A stretch of 64,000 bases of DNA. Origin: Ureibacillus thermophilus (GTDB taxonomy: Bacteria; Bacillota; Bacilli; Bacillales_A; Planococcaceae). The notes below the pieces were generated by a model. That model saw only the letters and a program-made list of their open reading frames with translations. It was not told where the DNA came from and searched no databases. This document shows, in pieces, positions 35,219 through 44,573 of this stretch. Within the stretch, counting starts at the first letter, position 1; every line of letters starts with the position of its first letter. The stretch is from assembly GCF_004331915.1 (NCBI RefSeq), contig NZ_CP036528.1, positions 198,001 through 262,000 of the forward strand, read 5' to 3'. Position numbers and translations under genes: made by a program.

Positions 35219-36457
35219 TTACTCCAACTCTATTTGTTTCGTTTCTTTTCCTAAAAAAACCACAGCTAGAACTCCAATGACAATCGATATACAAAATACG
35301 GCAAAAATCATGCCAAAGTCAAATCCTGCTGTACGCATCCAACCTACAAGCAATGGACCAAAAATTCCACCTATACGTCCGATAGCAGCCGCCATTCCAG
35401 CACCTGTGCCACGAATGACTAAAGGATATTGTTCCGGTGTATAAGCATATAAAGCGCCCCATGCACCCAAATTGAAGAATGATAATAGAATACCTGAAAT
35501 TAAAAGCACTGTCACCGATTCTGCCTGTCCAAACACATAAGCGCTTAACGCAGTCCCTAATAAATAAACAACAAGTACAAATTTTCGGCCGATCTTCTCT
35601 ACAAACCAAGCTGCAGTAAAGTAGCCCGGAAGCTGTGCAAGGGTCATAATCAATACATATTTAAAACTTGAAATTAAGCTGAAGCCTTTCCCTACCATCA
35701 CACTTGGAAGCCATAAAAACATGCCATAGTAGGAAAATACAACTGCAAACCAAAGAATCCATAACATAAGCGTCGATTTTGTGTATTTTTTCGCCCATAC
35801 TCCAGCAATGTTTTGAAGGAAGGTGCGTTTTTTTGCTTCAGGCTTTTCGGAAAACTGTGGAGAATCAGGCAAATGCAAACGTAAAAACATTGCATATAGC
35901 GCAGGGATTGCCGTTAATATTAATGCCACCCGCCATCCGGCAATTGGCCAAATGTCACTTGGGATGACAAAATAAGCAATAATGGCAGAAAGCAGCCATC
36001 CAACCGCCCAAAAACTTTCCAGCAATACGACCACTCGTCCGCGTTCTTTTGCCGGTACGCTTTCAGAAACTAAAGTTGAAGCGACAGGAAGCTCTCCTCC
36101 AAGCCCCATCCCAATAATAAAACGCAAAATTAAAAATGTCGTTAATGTTGTCGCAAAAGCGGAGAGACCGCTGGCAATTGAAAAACATAACAAAGTCACA
36201 ATGAAAATGATTTTTCTTCCTATTTTGTCGGCAAGTAATCCAAAAACAAAAGCCCCTACTGCCATTCCAATGGAGTTGATACTTCCAATCCACCCCATTT
36301 CATTGGATGAAAGATTCCAATCGACAGCCAATGCTGCAATAATAAATGAGAGAATCCCAACATCCATCGCATCAAACAACCATCCAACTCCTGCAATTCC
36401 TAGCAATTTATTGCGAGAAATGCTTTGACTAGTGTTTTGTTCTGAAAGATCCTTCAT
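35219..36457 (-). CDS. MFS transporter, NiaP/YceI-like
   Basis: 412 residues with twelve helices, of the sugar/aromatic-acid MFS group. The N-terminal stretch GVGWLFDAMDVGILSFIIAA, motif A GLLADKIGRKIIF near 80 and RFIIGMGLGGELPVASTLVSE near 115-135 are close to B. subtilis YceI (NiaP), a nicotinate transporter; the closeness is recalled, not aligned. Other members carry aromatic acids or sugars, so the substrate is a probable call only. It ends with KETKQIELE. Separated from the RpiR gene by a terminator. Confidence 0.82.
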   Translation of the reverse strand: MKDLSEQNTSQSISRNKLLGIAGVGWLFDAMDVGILSFIIAALAVDWNLSSNEMGWIGSINSIGMAVGAFVFGLLADKIGRKIIFIVTLLCFSIASGLSAFATTLTTFLILRFIIGMGLGGELPVASTLVSESVPAKERGRVVVLLESFWAVGWLLSAIIAYFVIPSDIWPIAGWRVALILTAIPALYAMFLRLHLPDSPQFSEKPEAKKRTFLQNIAGVWAKKYTKSTLMLWILWFAVVFSYYGMFLWLPSVMVGKGFSLISSFKYVLIMTLAQLPGYFTAAWFVEKIGRKFVLVVYLLGTALSAYVFGQAESVTVLLISGILLSFFNLGAWGALYAYTPEQYPLVIRGTGAGMAAAIGRIGGIFGPLLVGWMRTAGFDFGMIFAVFCISIVIGVLAVVFLGKETKQIELE

Positions 36458-36560
36458 CCGTTATTTCACCTGTCTTTACAATTGAATTGATATTATTACA
36501 ATATACTGATTTTATAAGAATAGCAAGTAACTGATTTCGCCTTTTTCCATATTAATATTC

Positions 36561-36591
36561 TTGTCCGAAAATGTTAGAATAATGTTATAAT
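36561..36591 (+). promoter_or_regulatory. Predicted SigA promoter of thrC-thrB with extended -10
   Basis: TTGTCC (36561-36566), 19-base spacer, and TGTTATAAT ending at 36591, which contains a consensus TATAAT preceded by TG. The long spacer fits an extended -10 promoter. About 100 bp of leader follow; no T-box or riboswitch was recognised in it. Confidence 0.5.
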
Positions 36592-36696
36592 TGTTTCATT
36601 TTTTCGATTTCTATTGAAATCTTCTATTGGTGTACGTTAAAATGTCTTTTATACAAAAACAATTGTTCATCCAGTGAAAACAAAGGAGATAGTATT

Positions 36697-37749
36697 ATGT
36701 GGAAAGGTTTGCTTGAAGAATATAAAGAATTTTTACCTGTGACAGACAAAACGCCTGCTTTAACTTTAAACGAAGGAAATACTCCTTTAATTTATTTAGG
36801 AAACATCTCAAAAAAATTAGGGATTGAATTATACGGAAAATATGAAGGGTTAAATCCAACTGGCTCTTTCAAAGACCGCGGCATGGTGGTAGCTGTGGCA
36901 AAAGCCGTAGAAGAAGGAGCAAAATGCGTAATTTGTGCATCTACTGGTAATACTTCTGCTGCTGCCAGCGCTTATGCTGCCCGCGCAGGCATCCAATCCA
37001 TCGTAGTCATTCCAAAAGGAAAAGTAGCTCTTGGAAAACTCGCACAAGCTTGCATGTATGGTGCGAAAATTATCGAAATTGATGGAAATTTCGACGATGC
37101 CCTTTCCATCGTTCGCAAAATTAGCGAAGAAGGAAAAGTAACGCTTGTAAACTCTGTAAATCCATATCGCATTGAAGGGCAAAAAACTGCAGCTTTTGAA
37201 ATTGTAGATGCATTAGGAAAAGCGCCAGATTATTTATGCATCCCTGTCGGCAACGCTGGAAACATTACAGCTTATTGGAAAGGCTTCAAAGAATATCATG
37301 AAGCGAAAAACTGTGGCCTTCCTAAAATGTATGGTTTTGAAGCAGAAGGTGCTGCAGCCATTGTAAAAGGAGAGCCAATTGCAAATCCTGAAACAATTGC
37401 AACAGCTATCCGCATTGGCAACCCAGCAAGCTGGAAATTTGCTGAAGCTGCCCGCGATGAATCTGGCGGGATTATCGATTCAGTAACGGATGATGAAATC
37501 CTTGCCGCATATAAAGAAATTGCAAGAAGCGAAGGAATTTTTGTGGAACCAGGTTCAGCCGCATCTCTTGCCGGTGTTATCAAATCAGTAAATAACGGCA
37601 AAATCGAAAAAGGCAGCACGGTTGTTACAATCTTCACAGGAAACGGTCTAAAAGATCCAGATACAGCGCTAAAAGCTACTACGGTAGAAGTGGTTTCTTT
37701 GAAAAATGATATGAACGAAATTAGAAATTACATTGAGGGTTTAGTATGA
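36697..37749 (+). CDS. thrC: Threonine synthase
   Basis: 350 residues, the short Gram-positive form. PLP-binding Lys in [11 protein letters not shown] near 60, phosphate-binding [19 protein letters not shown] near 85, and [12 protein letters not shown] near 190. It converts O-phosphohomoserine to threonine. Strong AAAGGAG site. Its stop overlaps the thrB start as ATGA. In B. subtilis hom precedes thrC; here hom is not adjacent. Confidence 0.96.
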   Translation: MWKGLLEEYKEFLPVTDKTPALTLNEGNTPLIYLGNISKKLGIELYGKYEGLNPTGSFKDRGMVVAVAKAVEEGAKCVICASTGNTSAAASAYAARAGIQSIVVIPKGKVALGKLAQACMYGAKIIEIDGNFDDALSIVRKISEEGKVTLVNSVNPYRIEGQKTAAFEIVDALGKAPDYLCIPVGNAGNITAYWKGFKEYHEAKNCGLPKMYGFEAEGAAAIVKGEPIANPETIATAIRIGNPASWKFAEAARDESGGIIDSVTDDEILAAYKEIARSEGIFVEPGSAASLAGVIKSVNNGKIEKGSTVVTIFTGNGLKDPDTALKATTVEVVSLKNDMNEIRNYIEGLV

Positions 37750-38666
37750 GTAAAAAATGGAAAATTACCGTTCCAGGCAGTACTGCAAATTTAGGCCCTG
37801 GATTTGATTCAATCGGTCTCAGCCTATCTCTTTATCTTGAATTAACGGTTTCTTTGCAGGATGAATGGGAAATCATCCATTTATCTGAAGGCTTGCCTAA
37901 AGAATTTGAATTAAAAAATCATCTAATCTATAACGTCGCCAATGAAACGGCAAAACGATACAACAAAGTAATGCCAAGCTGCCGTATTGAAATGACAAGC
38001 CAACTTCCCTTTGCAAGAGGAATCGGCAGCAGTGCAGCGGCGATTGTAGCAGGAATAGAAATCGCCAATCTCCTCTGCGACCTTCAATTATCAGTGCAAG
38101 ATAAATTAAACTTATCTTCCCAAATGGAAGGACACCCGGACAATGCAACTGCGTCCGTATTAGGAGGTTTAACTATCTCCTCAATGGATGAAGAAGGCAA
38201 TGTGGATACAATTCACGTCCATGACCTTGAAGCATCCTTTGTCCTCTTTATTCCAGAAGTGATGTTAAAAACTTGTGAAGCAAGAGACGTATTGCCAAGT
38301 TCATTTAAACGCCAATATGCCGTTCGAGCCAGCTCCGGGGCTAATATGCTCGCAGCTGCTTTGGTATTGAAAGATTATAAACGCATCGGAAAATATATGG
38401 AATCCGATTTATTCCATGAGCCATTCCGTGCTGATTTAATTCCTCATTACCATGAAATTCGCGAAGAGGCGAAAAAAGCCGGGGCATTTGGCACTGCTTT
38501 AAGCGGTGCTGGTCCAACCATGATTTCTATTATTCCGAACTCCATCGGGGAACAATTTGTGGAGAAAATGAAAGAACGATTCCCAACGCATAAGATTGTT
38601 CTTACTAAACCTGATCAACGCGGTGTTCATGTAGAAGAAATATCGAGTGTTTCAAAAATCAGATAA
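37746..38666 (+). CDS. thrB: Homoserine kinase
   Basis: 306 residues, GHMP kinase family. N-terminal [22 protein letters not shown]-binding [17 protein letters not shown] near 88-105, and C-terminal [14 protein letters not shown] near 250. It makes O-phosphohomoserine, the substrate of ThrC. Translationally coupled to thrC by a 4-bp overlap and followed by a terminator, so thrC-thrB is a two-gene operon. Confidence 0.96.
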   Translation: MSKKWKITVPGSTANLGPGFDSIGLSLSLYLELTVSLQDEWEIIHLSEGLPKEFELKNHLIYNVANETAKRYNKVMPSCRIEMTSQLPFARGIGSSAAAIVAGIEIANLLCDLQLSVQDKLNLSSQMEGHPDNATASVLGGLTISSMDEEGNVDTIHVHDLEASFVLFIPEVMLKTCEARDVLPSSFKRQYAVRASSGANMLAAALVLKDYKRIGKYMESDLFHEPFRADLIPHYHEIREEAKKAGAFGTALSGAGPTMISIIPNSIGEQFVEKMKERFPTHKIVLTKPDQRGVHVEEISSVSKIR

Positions 38667-38670
38667 AAAC

Positions 38671-38712
38671 AGGAGTTGTTCGAAGTTTTAAGCTTTCGAA
38701 CAACTCCTTTTA
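38671..38712. terminator. Bidirectional terminator between thrB and the ZIP gene
   Basis: AGGAGTTGTTCGAA pairs with TTCGAACAACTCCT, followed by TTTAATTTTA. Confidence 0.88.
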
Positions 38713-38715
38713 ATT

Positions 38716-39531
38716 TTATGATAACAAAATCAAACTTACTGCCATGACTATCATTCCTGCAACAACTCCATAAATAGATGAATGGGTTTCATCATATTTC
38801 TTTGCGGCTGGGAGCAGTTCATCTAGGGAAATAAACACCATGATGCCTGCTACTGCCGAAAAAATAATTCCAAACAAAATATCATTTAAAAATGGCATTA
38901 AAATTAAATAGGCTACTAATGCACCAATTGGCTCTGCAAGCCCCGAAGTAAAAGAAAGTTTAAATGCTTTCATTCGTTTCCCAGTTGCATAAAATATCGG
39001 TATCGCCACAGCAATACCTTCCGGGATATTGTGAATGGCGATGGCAATGGCAATAGCAATTCCGACGCTTGGATCATGAATGGCTGACATGAAAGTAGCG
39101 ATACCCTCTGGAAAATTATGAATGCCAATTGCAAGAGCAGTAAAAATACCGACCTTCATTAATTTAGCTTCTTCTGAATCTCGATGTTCGCGCTCTGCCT
39201 GATGTACATCTTCCACCGTCTTTACTTCATGGGGATTCGTTTTTGTCGGAATAAATTTATCAATAAGCGCAATGAATAGCATTCCTCCAAAAAAGCCTAT
39301 AACCGTTAGCCAATACCCTTTTGTATCTCCAACAGCAGCCGTTAATGCATCCTTTGCTTTAAAAAAAATTTCAATCAATGAAACATAAATCATAACGCCT
39401 GCTGAAAATCCTAATGCTGCTGATAAAAACTTCTTATTGGTTCTCTCTGTAAAAAATGCAATTAGCGCACCTAGGCCTGTTGCAAGTCCTGCTAGCAATG
39501 TTAAGCTAAAAGCTAAAACGATGTTGCTCAT
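38716..39531 (-). CDS. zupT: ZIP-family metal transporter (ZupT-like)
   Basis: 271 residues, eight membrane helices. The two ZIP metal-binding helices are plain: HNFPEGIATFMSAI near 145 and HNIPEGIAVAIPIFYA near 172. A charged loop with His (VHQAEREHRDSEEAKL) near 115 is the usual variable cytoplasmic loop. It brings Zn2+ or a related divalent ion into the cell. No Zur or MntR operator was recognised in the upstream 120 bp. Confidence 0.9.
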   Translation of the reverse strand: MSNIVLAFSLTLLAGLATGLGALIAFFTERTNKKFLSAALGFSAGVMIYVSLIEIFFKAKDALTAAVGDTKGYWLTVIGFFGGMLFIALIDKFIPTKTNPHEVKTVEDVHQAEREHRDSEEAKLMKVGIFTALAIGIHNFPEGIATFMSAIHDPSVGIAIAIAIAIHNIPEGIAVAIPIFYATGKRMKAFKLSFTSGLAEPIGALVAYLILMPFLNDILFGIIFSAVAGIMVFISLDELLPAAKKYDETHSSIYGVVAGMIVMAVSLILLS

Positions 39532-39636
39532 CAGAACATCCTTTCATTTTATTCTTAGTATTATATTATACTCAAATTTTCCTTAGAGCAACTTTTTTTA
39601 CTAAATCTATATTTTGTGTACTAGATAAACAATTTC

Positions 39637-39664
39637 AAAAAAGGAAACGCATTAATCGCGTTTC
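39637..39664 (-). terminator. Terminator overlapping the end of the PAP2 gene
   Basis: GAAACGC / GCGTTTC (39644-39650 with 39658-39664), the stop codon in the loop, and a TTTTTT tail on the minus strand. Confidence 0.8.
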
Positions 39665-40260
39665 AATTGATTGGATGATTTATGAATATACCAATATACG
39701 CAAAGGCAGAACCAAGCAACGCCCAAACACCACCCTGCCATTACGTCAGTGGCAAAATGACGGCTTTCCGCCACTCTCGATAAACCTATAAAGAAAGCAA
39801 GAGTAATGGCAACAATCCATATCCACCATTTCTTTTTTTCAACTGTAGTTCGTTCAGACAATAAAAATGCAATAGTCAATAAGTAAAGCAATCCTAACAT
39901 CGCATGGCCGGATGGGAAACTGTAGGATGACAATTGATTTTCAATTTCAGGCCGTGGACGTTTCACCCAATTTTTCATTAATTGATTCAACAAAAAGCCC
40001 ACCGGAATAGTAAATAATACAAAAATAATTCTAGAATTATTTGGATGCTTAAACCCTAACCATCCCAATAATATTAAGGTAATCAAACTAATAACTTTTA
40101 GTTCCCCGAGATAATGGAAGCTACCAATAAACGAATTTTCCCCTACTAACGCTTGCATATTTTTATCAAAAGAAACGAATATAGGCAAATCATATACATA
40201 CCGTAAAATAAGAAAAAGAATAAACGCAATAAAACCAGCGACAAATAATCGCTTATTCAA
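39652..40260 (-). CDS. PAP2-family phosphatase
   Basis: 202 residues with about six membrane helices. The three PAP2 motifs are present: KNWVKRPRPE near 108, SFPSGHAML near 130 and SRVAESRHFATDVMAGW near 170. It removes phosphate from a lipid such as undecaprenyl pyrophosphate or phosphatidylglycerophosphate at the outer face; length and motifs fit the broad YodM/BcrC-like set without choosing. Single gene. Confidence 0.86.
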   Translation of the reverse strand: MNKRLFVAGFIAFILFLILRYVYDLPIFVSFDKNMQALVGENSFIGSFHYLGELKVISLITLILLGWLGFKHPNNSRIIFVLFTIPVGFLLNQLMKNWVKRPRPEIENQLSSYSFPSGHAMLGLLYLLTIAFLLSERTTVEKKKWWIWIVAITLAFFIGLSRVAESRHFATDVMAGWCLGVAWFCLCVYWYIHKSSNQLKRD

Positions 40261-40343
40261 GCTTATCCTCTCCCATAACTCACTTATTTTCTATGTTTAC
40301 ATGAAACTTCCCATTTTCATAAGTAAACAATACGCAATGCATA

Positions 40344-40516
40344 AAAGGGGGCGTCTGAAAAGTTGAGACGTCCCCTTTGCGGCTTTAGCTAGTGCTTCGC
40401 CGCAGATAAATTGCGTAGAGAAGGAGCGTTTTGTGACCACTCTAGGGAAAGTTTTTAAGAGAATATTACTATAAGAAGTAAGGCTGTCCAGAAAGTGTTC
40501 GACTTTCTGGACAGCC
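40344..40516. other. Structured intergenic segment with three hairpins downstream of the siderophore-binding gene
   Basis: Three hairpins: AAAGGGGGCGTCT / AGACGTCCCCTTT (40344-40378), GCGGC / GCCGC (40379-40403), and a perfect 15-bp stem GGCTGTCCAGAAAGT / ACTTTCTGGACAGCC (40482-40516). The last lies nine bases past the stop at 40526 and is probably the terminator of that gene. The rest may be the relic of a repeat or IS end; no coding frame is convincing. Confidence 0.55.
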
Positions 40517-40525
40517 CCCTATAAA

Positions 40526-41554
40526 TTATTTTAATTTGTTTAAGATTTCTTCGATTTTCATCATTTCAGATTGTAAACCGCCGCCAGCCAAGTACCATAG
40601 CGGACCGTCCAAGTAAACGATTTTGCCGTTTTTGTAAGCTTGAGTTTGTTTAATGATGTCATTTTCCATGTCCGCTTCGATGTTGGATTGTCCACCTACA
40701 GCTGCTGTACGGTCAATTACGAACAATACTTCCGGATCGAATTTTAAGACCGATTCGAACCCGAAATCGGATCCGTGGGAAGAAGCTTCGATGTCGTCTG
40801 ATACAGGAGTGAATCCATAAATGTCATAAACATATCCGTAACGTGAATTTGTGCCGAATCCGGATAATTTTCCTTCGTTGTACATTGTGACTAATGAAGT
40901 TTTGTATTGGCCAGCCAATTCTTTTAGTTCATTCAGTTTTTCATCGAATTTTGCCAACTGTTCTTCCGCTTCTTTTTCTTTGCCGAAAAGTTTTGCAGCG
41001 ATATCAACAGATTTCTCAAATGTGCCCCAGTAATCATCTTGGGAAGTACCAACGAATACTACGTTTGGAGTGATTTCTTTCAATTGGTCATAGAATGTGG
41101 CTTGGCGGCCTGAAATGAAGATTGCATCTGGCTCTAATGCTGCAATGGCTTCAAGGTTTGGAGTTTTTAAGTTTCCAACGCTTGCATATTCATCGCTACC
41201 AAATTTAGAAAGGTGTTCTGGTAATGTACCATCTTTTGCAACACCAACGATCCCTTCAACGCCTAAAGCATCAAGCGTATCTAAGAAACCGTAATCGAAT
41301 ACAACGATTCTTTCAGGCATTTTTTCGAAAGTTACATCATCAAATACTGTAGTTTGACCAGACTCTTCGTTTTTGCTTTCAGAAATTGTAGAGGAGATAG
41401 TGATTGGGAATGAAGCATTTTCTCCCTGTGCTGCTTCTTGTTTCGTGTCATCAGTATTTGTATTTTTGTCTTGTTCAGCTTTTTCGTCACCGCATGCAGC
41501 CAAAACAATGACGAACATAGCTAGAATAACTGCGAAAAGCTTCCATTGTTTCAT
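40526..41554 (-). CDS. yclQ: Siderophore (petrobactin-type) ABC transporter substrate-binding lipoprotein, YclQ/FatB-like
   Basis: 342 residues. Lipoprotein signal MKQWKLFAVILAMFVIVLAAC with lipobox LAAC, an acidic linker, then the FecB/PeriBP fold: PERIVVFDYGFLDTLDALGV near 80, PNLEAIAALEPDAIFISGRQA near 130 and VLFVIDRTAAVGG near 275. The match to YclQ/FatB, which bind petrobactin and related catecholates, is by pattern memory. It has its own perfect Fur box and is separated from the ATPase gene by a hairpin, so it is probably expressed more strongly than the rest of the transporter. Confidence 0.88.
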   Translation of the reverse strand: MKQWKLFAVILAMFVIVLAACGDEKAEQDKNTNTDDTKQEAAQGENASFPITISSTISESKNEESGQTTVFDDVTFEKMPERIVVFDYGFLDTLDALGVEGIVGVAKDGTLPEHLSKFGSDEYASVGNLKTPNLEAIAALEPDAIFISGRQATFYDQLKEITPNVVFVGTSQDDYWGTFEKSVDIAAKLFGKEKEAEEQLAKFDEKLNELKELAGQYKTSLVTMYNEGKLSGFGTNSRYGYVYDIYGFTPVSDDIEASSHGSDFGFESVLKFDPEVLFVIDRTAAVGGQSNIEADMENDIIKQTQAYKNGKIVYLDGPLWYLAGGGLQSEMMKIEEILNKLK

Positions 41555-41589
41555 TTGATCGTTCTCTCCTATCTTTTTGGTTATTTGGT

Positions 41590-41608
41590 GATAATGATAA
41601 TCATTATC
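41590..41608 (-). promoter_or_regulatory. Perfect 19-bp Fur box upstream of the binding-protein gene
   Basis: GATAATGATAATCATTATC is identical to the classic 19-bp Fur consensus. It lies 36 bp upstream of the ATG at 41554. Confidence 0.93.
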
Positions 41609-41673
41609 AATAACTGAATCTAATTATAATTATCAAATTTAGGCTAGTCAATATATTTTTTCTTCTTTTCAAT

Positions 41674-41715
41674 AAAATGATTTAGAAAAGTAGCAACACT
41701 TTTCTAAATCATTTT
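41674..41715 (-). terminator. Long hairpin between the ATPase gene and the binding-protein gene
   Basis: Perfect 18-bp stem AAAATGATTTAGAAAAGT / ACTTTTCTAAATCATTTT with a six-base loop, then TTTTATTG on the minus strand. Probably an intercistronic terminator or an mRNA-stabilising stem. Confidence 0.8.
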
Positions 41716-41720
41716 GACGA

Positions 41721-42488
41721 TCACGTATTAGAATTGAAGTATACACAAATACGACAACCATTTTGTTCTTGAACCGGAATATTCATGTCATAAATTTCAC
41801 GCAAGGCTTCAGAGTTAATAATCTCTTCAGTAGGGCCATTTTTCACAACTTTTCCGTCTTTTAGGGCCACAATATAGTCTGAGTATACGGAAGCAAAATT
41901 GATATCATGTAACACAATCACAACCGTTTTATTTAATTCATCAACAAGTTTGCGCAAAATCTTCATAATTTGCACAGAATGCTTCATATCTAAATTATTT
42001 AATGGCTCGTCAAGCAGAATATAATCCGTATCTTGAGCAATAACCATAGCAATAAATGCCCGTTGTTTTTGCCCACCTGATAACTGGTCTAAAAATTTGT
42101 GTTCTATTTCCTTCAAATTCATGTATTCAATCGCTTGATTCACATGCTTCTCGTCTTCAGGCGTCAAACGGCCCTTTGAATAAGGATAGCGTCCAAAAGA
42201 TACTAATTCTCTTACTGTTAAACGAACATTAATAAAATTCGATTGTTTTAAAATCGATACTCGTTTGGCAAATTCATTAGATTTCCATTTTTTAATATTT
42301 TGTTGGTCCAATAATACTTCGCCTGTATCTGCATCAATCAGTCTGCTCACCATGGATAATAATGTAGACTTCCCTGCACCGTTTGGTCCAATGAAAGAAG
42401 TAATTGCATGAGGCTTAATCGACAATGAAACATCACTAATGACTGGCTTATTGTTGTATTTTTTTGTTAACCCTTTAATTTCAATCAT
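41721..42488 (-). CDS. yclP: Siderophore ABC transporter ATP-binding protein, YclP-like
   Basis: 255 residues of the FecE class. Walker A GPNGAGKSTLLS near 35, signature LSGGQKQRAFIAM near 137, Walker B DYILLDEPLNNLD near 157, H-loop VVIVLHDINFA near 190. It powers import through YclN/YclO. The start overlaps the yclO stop by 4 bp (ATGA). Confidence 0.92.
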   Translation of the reverse strand: MIEIKGLTKKYNNKPVISDVSLSIKPHAITSFIGPNGAGKSTLLSMVSRLIDADTGEVLLDQQNIKKWKSNEFAKRVSILKQSNFINVRLTVRELVSFGRYPYSKGRLTPEDEKHVNQAIEYMNLKEIEHKFLDQLSGGQKQRAFIAMVIAQDTDYILLDEPLNNLDMKHSVQIMKILRKLVDELNKTVVIVLHDINFASVYSDYIVALKDGKVVKNGPTEEIINSEALREIYDMNIPVQEQNGCRICVYFNSNT

Positions 42489-43441
42489 CTTGCAGCCCTA
42501 CTCTCCTTTAGTAATAGATAAATAAAGTAGACTCCACCAATGAAGTTAATAATGACACTTAAAGTTGTGTTAAATTCAAAAACATGCTCCACTAAAAATT
42601 GTCCGCCAACCAGCGCAATCACGCTGATTAACCCTGCACCTAAAATCAATATGGAATGTTTATAAGTGGTAAATAAATGATAAGAAAGGTTCGCAACAAT
42701 TAATCCAAAAAAGGTGATTGGGCCCACCAAGGCTGTTGATGTTGAAATCAGCACGGCAGATAAAATTAATACGTTCATGACTAGTCGATCGTAGTTGATA
42801 CCTAAATTAATGGCGTTTTCTCGACCTAGTATTGCAACGTCCAATTGATGCAATAATCGATATCCAACAATAAAAGCAATGATTAAAATAGCGGATGAAA
42901 TATATAACAGCTCTACTTTGATTCTGGTGAAACTTGCAAAAAGGAGATTCTGCAAACTTAAATATTCTACCGGGTCAATCAATACTTGCAAGAAAGATAC
43001 AAGGCTTCCTAAAAAAGTACCAATAATCATCCCAATTAATAACATCAAATAAATCGGATACTTATCCGCTCTAAATAATGCGCGGTATAACAATATCGCA
43101 AAAAGCACCATTGCAATGAGTGCAGTAAAATAATTCAAATATTGGTTAGCTACCCAAATCGATGCTGATCCCGCAAAGAAGAAAATGAGCGTTTGAACCA
43201 CTTGATACATTGAATCAATGCCCATTATTGAAGGCGTTAAAATTCGATTATGAGTAATCGTTTGGAAAACAACCGTTGAATAGGCAATAGCAAAACCGGT
43301 CACGATCATAGCTCCAACGCGCATCATACGCCGAGGGAAAGCATAATGGAAGCCGCCTTTAATATCGTAAAATCCGTAAAGCAGAATACAAATAATCCCA
43401 ATAATCGCTAATATAATCAGTTTCACAATATTATTTCGCAT
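42485..43441 (-). CDS. yclO: Siderophore ABC transporter permease, YclO-like
   Basis: 318 residues, about nine membrane helices of the FecCD/BtuC family. Family blocks: GFAIAYSTVVFQTITHNRILTPSIMGID near 50-78, HQLDVAILGRENAINLGINY near 205 and GPITFFGLIVANLSYHLF near 245. It pairs with YclN to form the channel. Overlaps yclN by 11 bp and yclP by 4 bp; part of one operon. Confidence 0.92.
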   Translation of the reverse strand: MRNNIVKLIILAIIGIICILLYGFYDIKGGFHYAFPRRMMRVGAMIVTGFAIAYSTVVFQTITHNRILTPSIMGIDSMYQVVQTLIFFFAGSASIWVANQYLNYFTALIAMVLFAILLYRALFRADKYPIYLMLLIGMIIGTFLGSLVSFLQVLIDPVEYLSLQNLLFASFTRIKVELLYISSAILIIAFIVGYRLLHQLDVAILGRENAINLGINYDRLVMNVLILSAVLISTSTALVGPITFFGLIVANLSYHLFTTYKHSILILGAGLISVIALVGGQFLVEHVFEFNTTLSVIINFIGGVYFIYLLLKESRAAR

Positions 43442-44384
43442 ATGCTCTCCCCCTAAACAACATGATTAAGAAGAGCAAACTGCCTATTACTGCAACTGTC
43501 ACATTGACAGGAATTTCAAAAGGATAAACAACAATTCGGCCCATAATGTCGCAAATTAATAGGAAAACAACTCCTAACACGATAGTATGAGGAATCGTTT
43601 TGCGCAAGTTATCGCCCATATAAAGGGACACAATATTCGGAACAATCAGCCCCAAGTAAGGGATTACACCGACCGTCAATACGACTGTCGTTGAAATGAC
43701 GGCAACAATAATTAAACCAAGATTCAATACGGCTTTGTAACTAAGCCCCAAGTTTTTGGCAAAATCCTCTCCCATTCCGGCAACCGTAAACTTATTTGCA
43801 TATAAATAAGCCAATAGGATGGCAGGAACACTTACATACAGCAGTTCATATCGCCCGGAGATGACCAATGTAAAACTACCCATCAACCAAGTGTTGATAT
43901 TTTGAATCAAGTCTCCCTCATATGCAAAGAAAGTTGTAATGGAAGATAAAATATTTCCATACATAATACCGATCAACGGGACAAATACGGCATCTTTAAA
44001 TTTAATGCGGTCTAAAATTTGCATAAATAAGATGGTACCGGCAAATGCAAAGATAAAGCTAAAAATGATTTTTTCCATATATGCAGCTTGGGAAAAGCAT
44101 AAAATCGAAATCAGAATTCCCAATTTTGCTGCATCCAGCGTACCTGCTGTTGTAGGTGAAACGAACTTGTTGCGGCTTAAACTTTGCATAATTAAACCAG
44201 CAATACTCATTCCTGCCCCCGCTAAAATAATTGCTAATAATCTTGGCACCCTACTAATCAGGAATATTTGCGTTTGCTGAGATTCCCAATCTAATAAATC
44301 AGTAGGCTTAATATCAATGGCGCCAATAAATAAAGATATAATGGACAGGATGATTGCTGCAATAATCAACATCCATAGCCTCAT
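43431..44384 (-). CDS. yclN: Siderophore ABC transporter permease, YclN-like
   Basis: 317 residues, FecCD/BtuC family. Blocks: RVPRLLAIILAGAGMSIAGLIMQSLSRNKFVSP near 45-77, GEDFAKNLGLSYKAVLNLG near 205 and GVIPYLGLIVPNIVSLYMG near 240. First gene of yclN-yclO-yclP-yclQ, the same order as in B. subtilis. A Fur-like site lies 35 bp upstream. Confidence 0.92.
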   Translation of the reverse strand: MRLWMLIIAAIILSIISLFIGAIDIKPTDLLDWESQQTQIFLISRVPRLLAIILAGAGMSIAGLIMQSLSRNKFVSPTTAGTLDAAKLGILISILCFSQAAYMEKIIFSFIFAFAGTILFMQILDRIKFKDAVFVPLIGIMYGNILSSITTFFAYEGDLIQNINTWLMGSFTLVISGRYELLYVSVPAILLAYLYANKFTVAGMGEDFAKNLGLSYKAVLNLGLIIVAVISTTVVLTVGVIPYLGLIVPNIVSLYMGDNLRKTIPHTIVLGVVFLLICDIMGRIVVYPFEIPVNVTVAVIGSLLFLIMLFRGRAYAK

Positions 44385-44418
44385 ATTTTATCCCCTATTT
44401 TCTCTAAAATTATTCTAA

Positions 44419-44433
44419 TGAAAATGATTCTCA
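44419..44433 (-). promoter_or_regulatory. Fur-like box upstream of yclN
   Basis: TGAAAATGATTCTCA matches 13 of 15 positions of TGATAATNATTATCA. A second partial site (TAATCATTATAATG) lies about 15 bp further upstream. Confidence 0.7.
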
Positions 44434-44528
44434 TCTTCAAGTACCATAATCATTATAATGAGAAAACAGCGAAAAATCAATGACATTCGAAAATTCATTT
44501 CAAGATTATTTATTTTTTTAAAAAATAA

Positions 44529-44555
44529 CGACCGATAGAATCTTTCTATCGGTCG
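44529..44555 (-). terminator. Terminator after the POT transporter gene
   Basis: CGACCGATAGAA, loop TCT, TTCTATCGGTCG, then a T-rich tail on the minus strand. Confidence 0.88.
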
Positions 44556-44573
44556 AATGAAGAAGTGATATTA

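Noticed and set aside
36592-36696. Possible T-box or riboswitch in the thrC leader
   Set aside because: The leader is only about 100 bases with no terminator hairpin or T-box landmark sequence.
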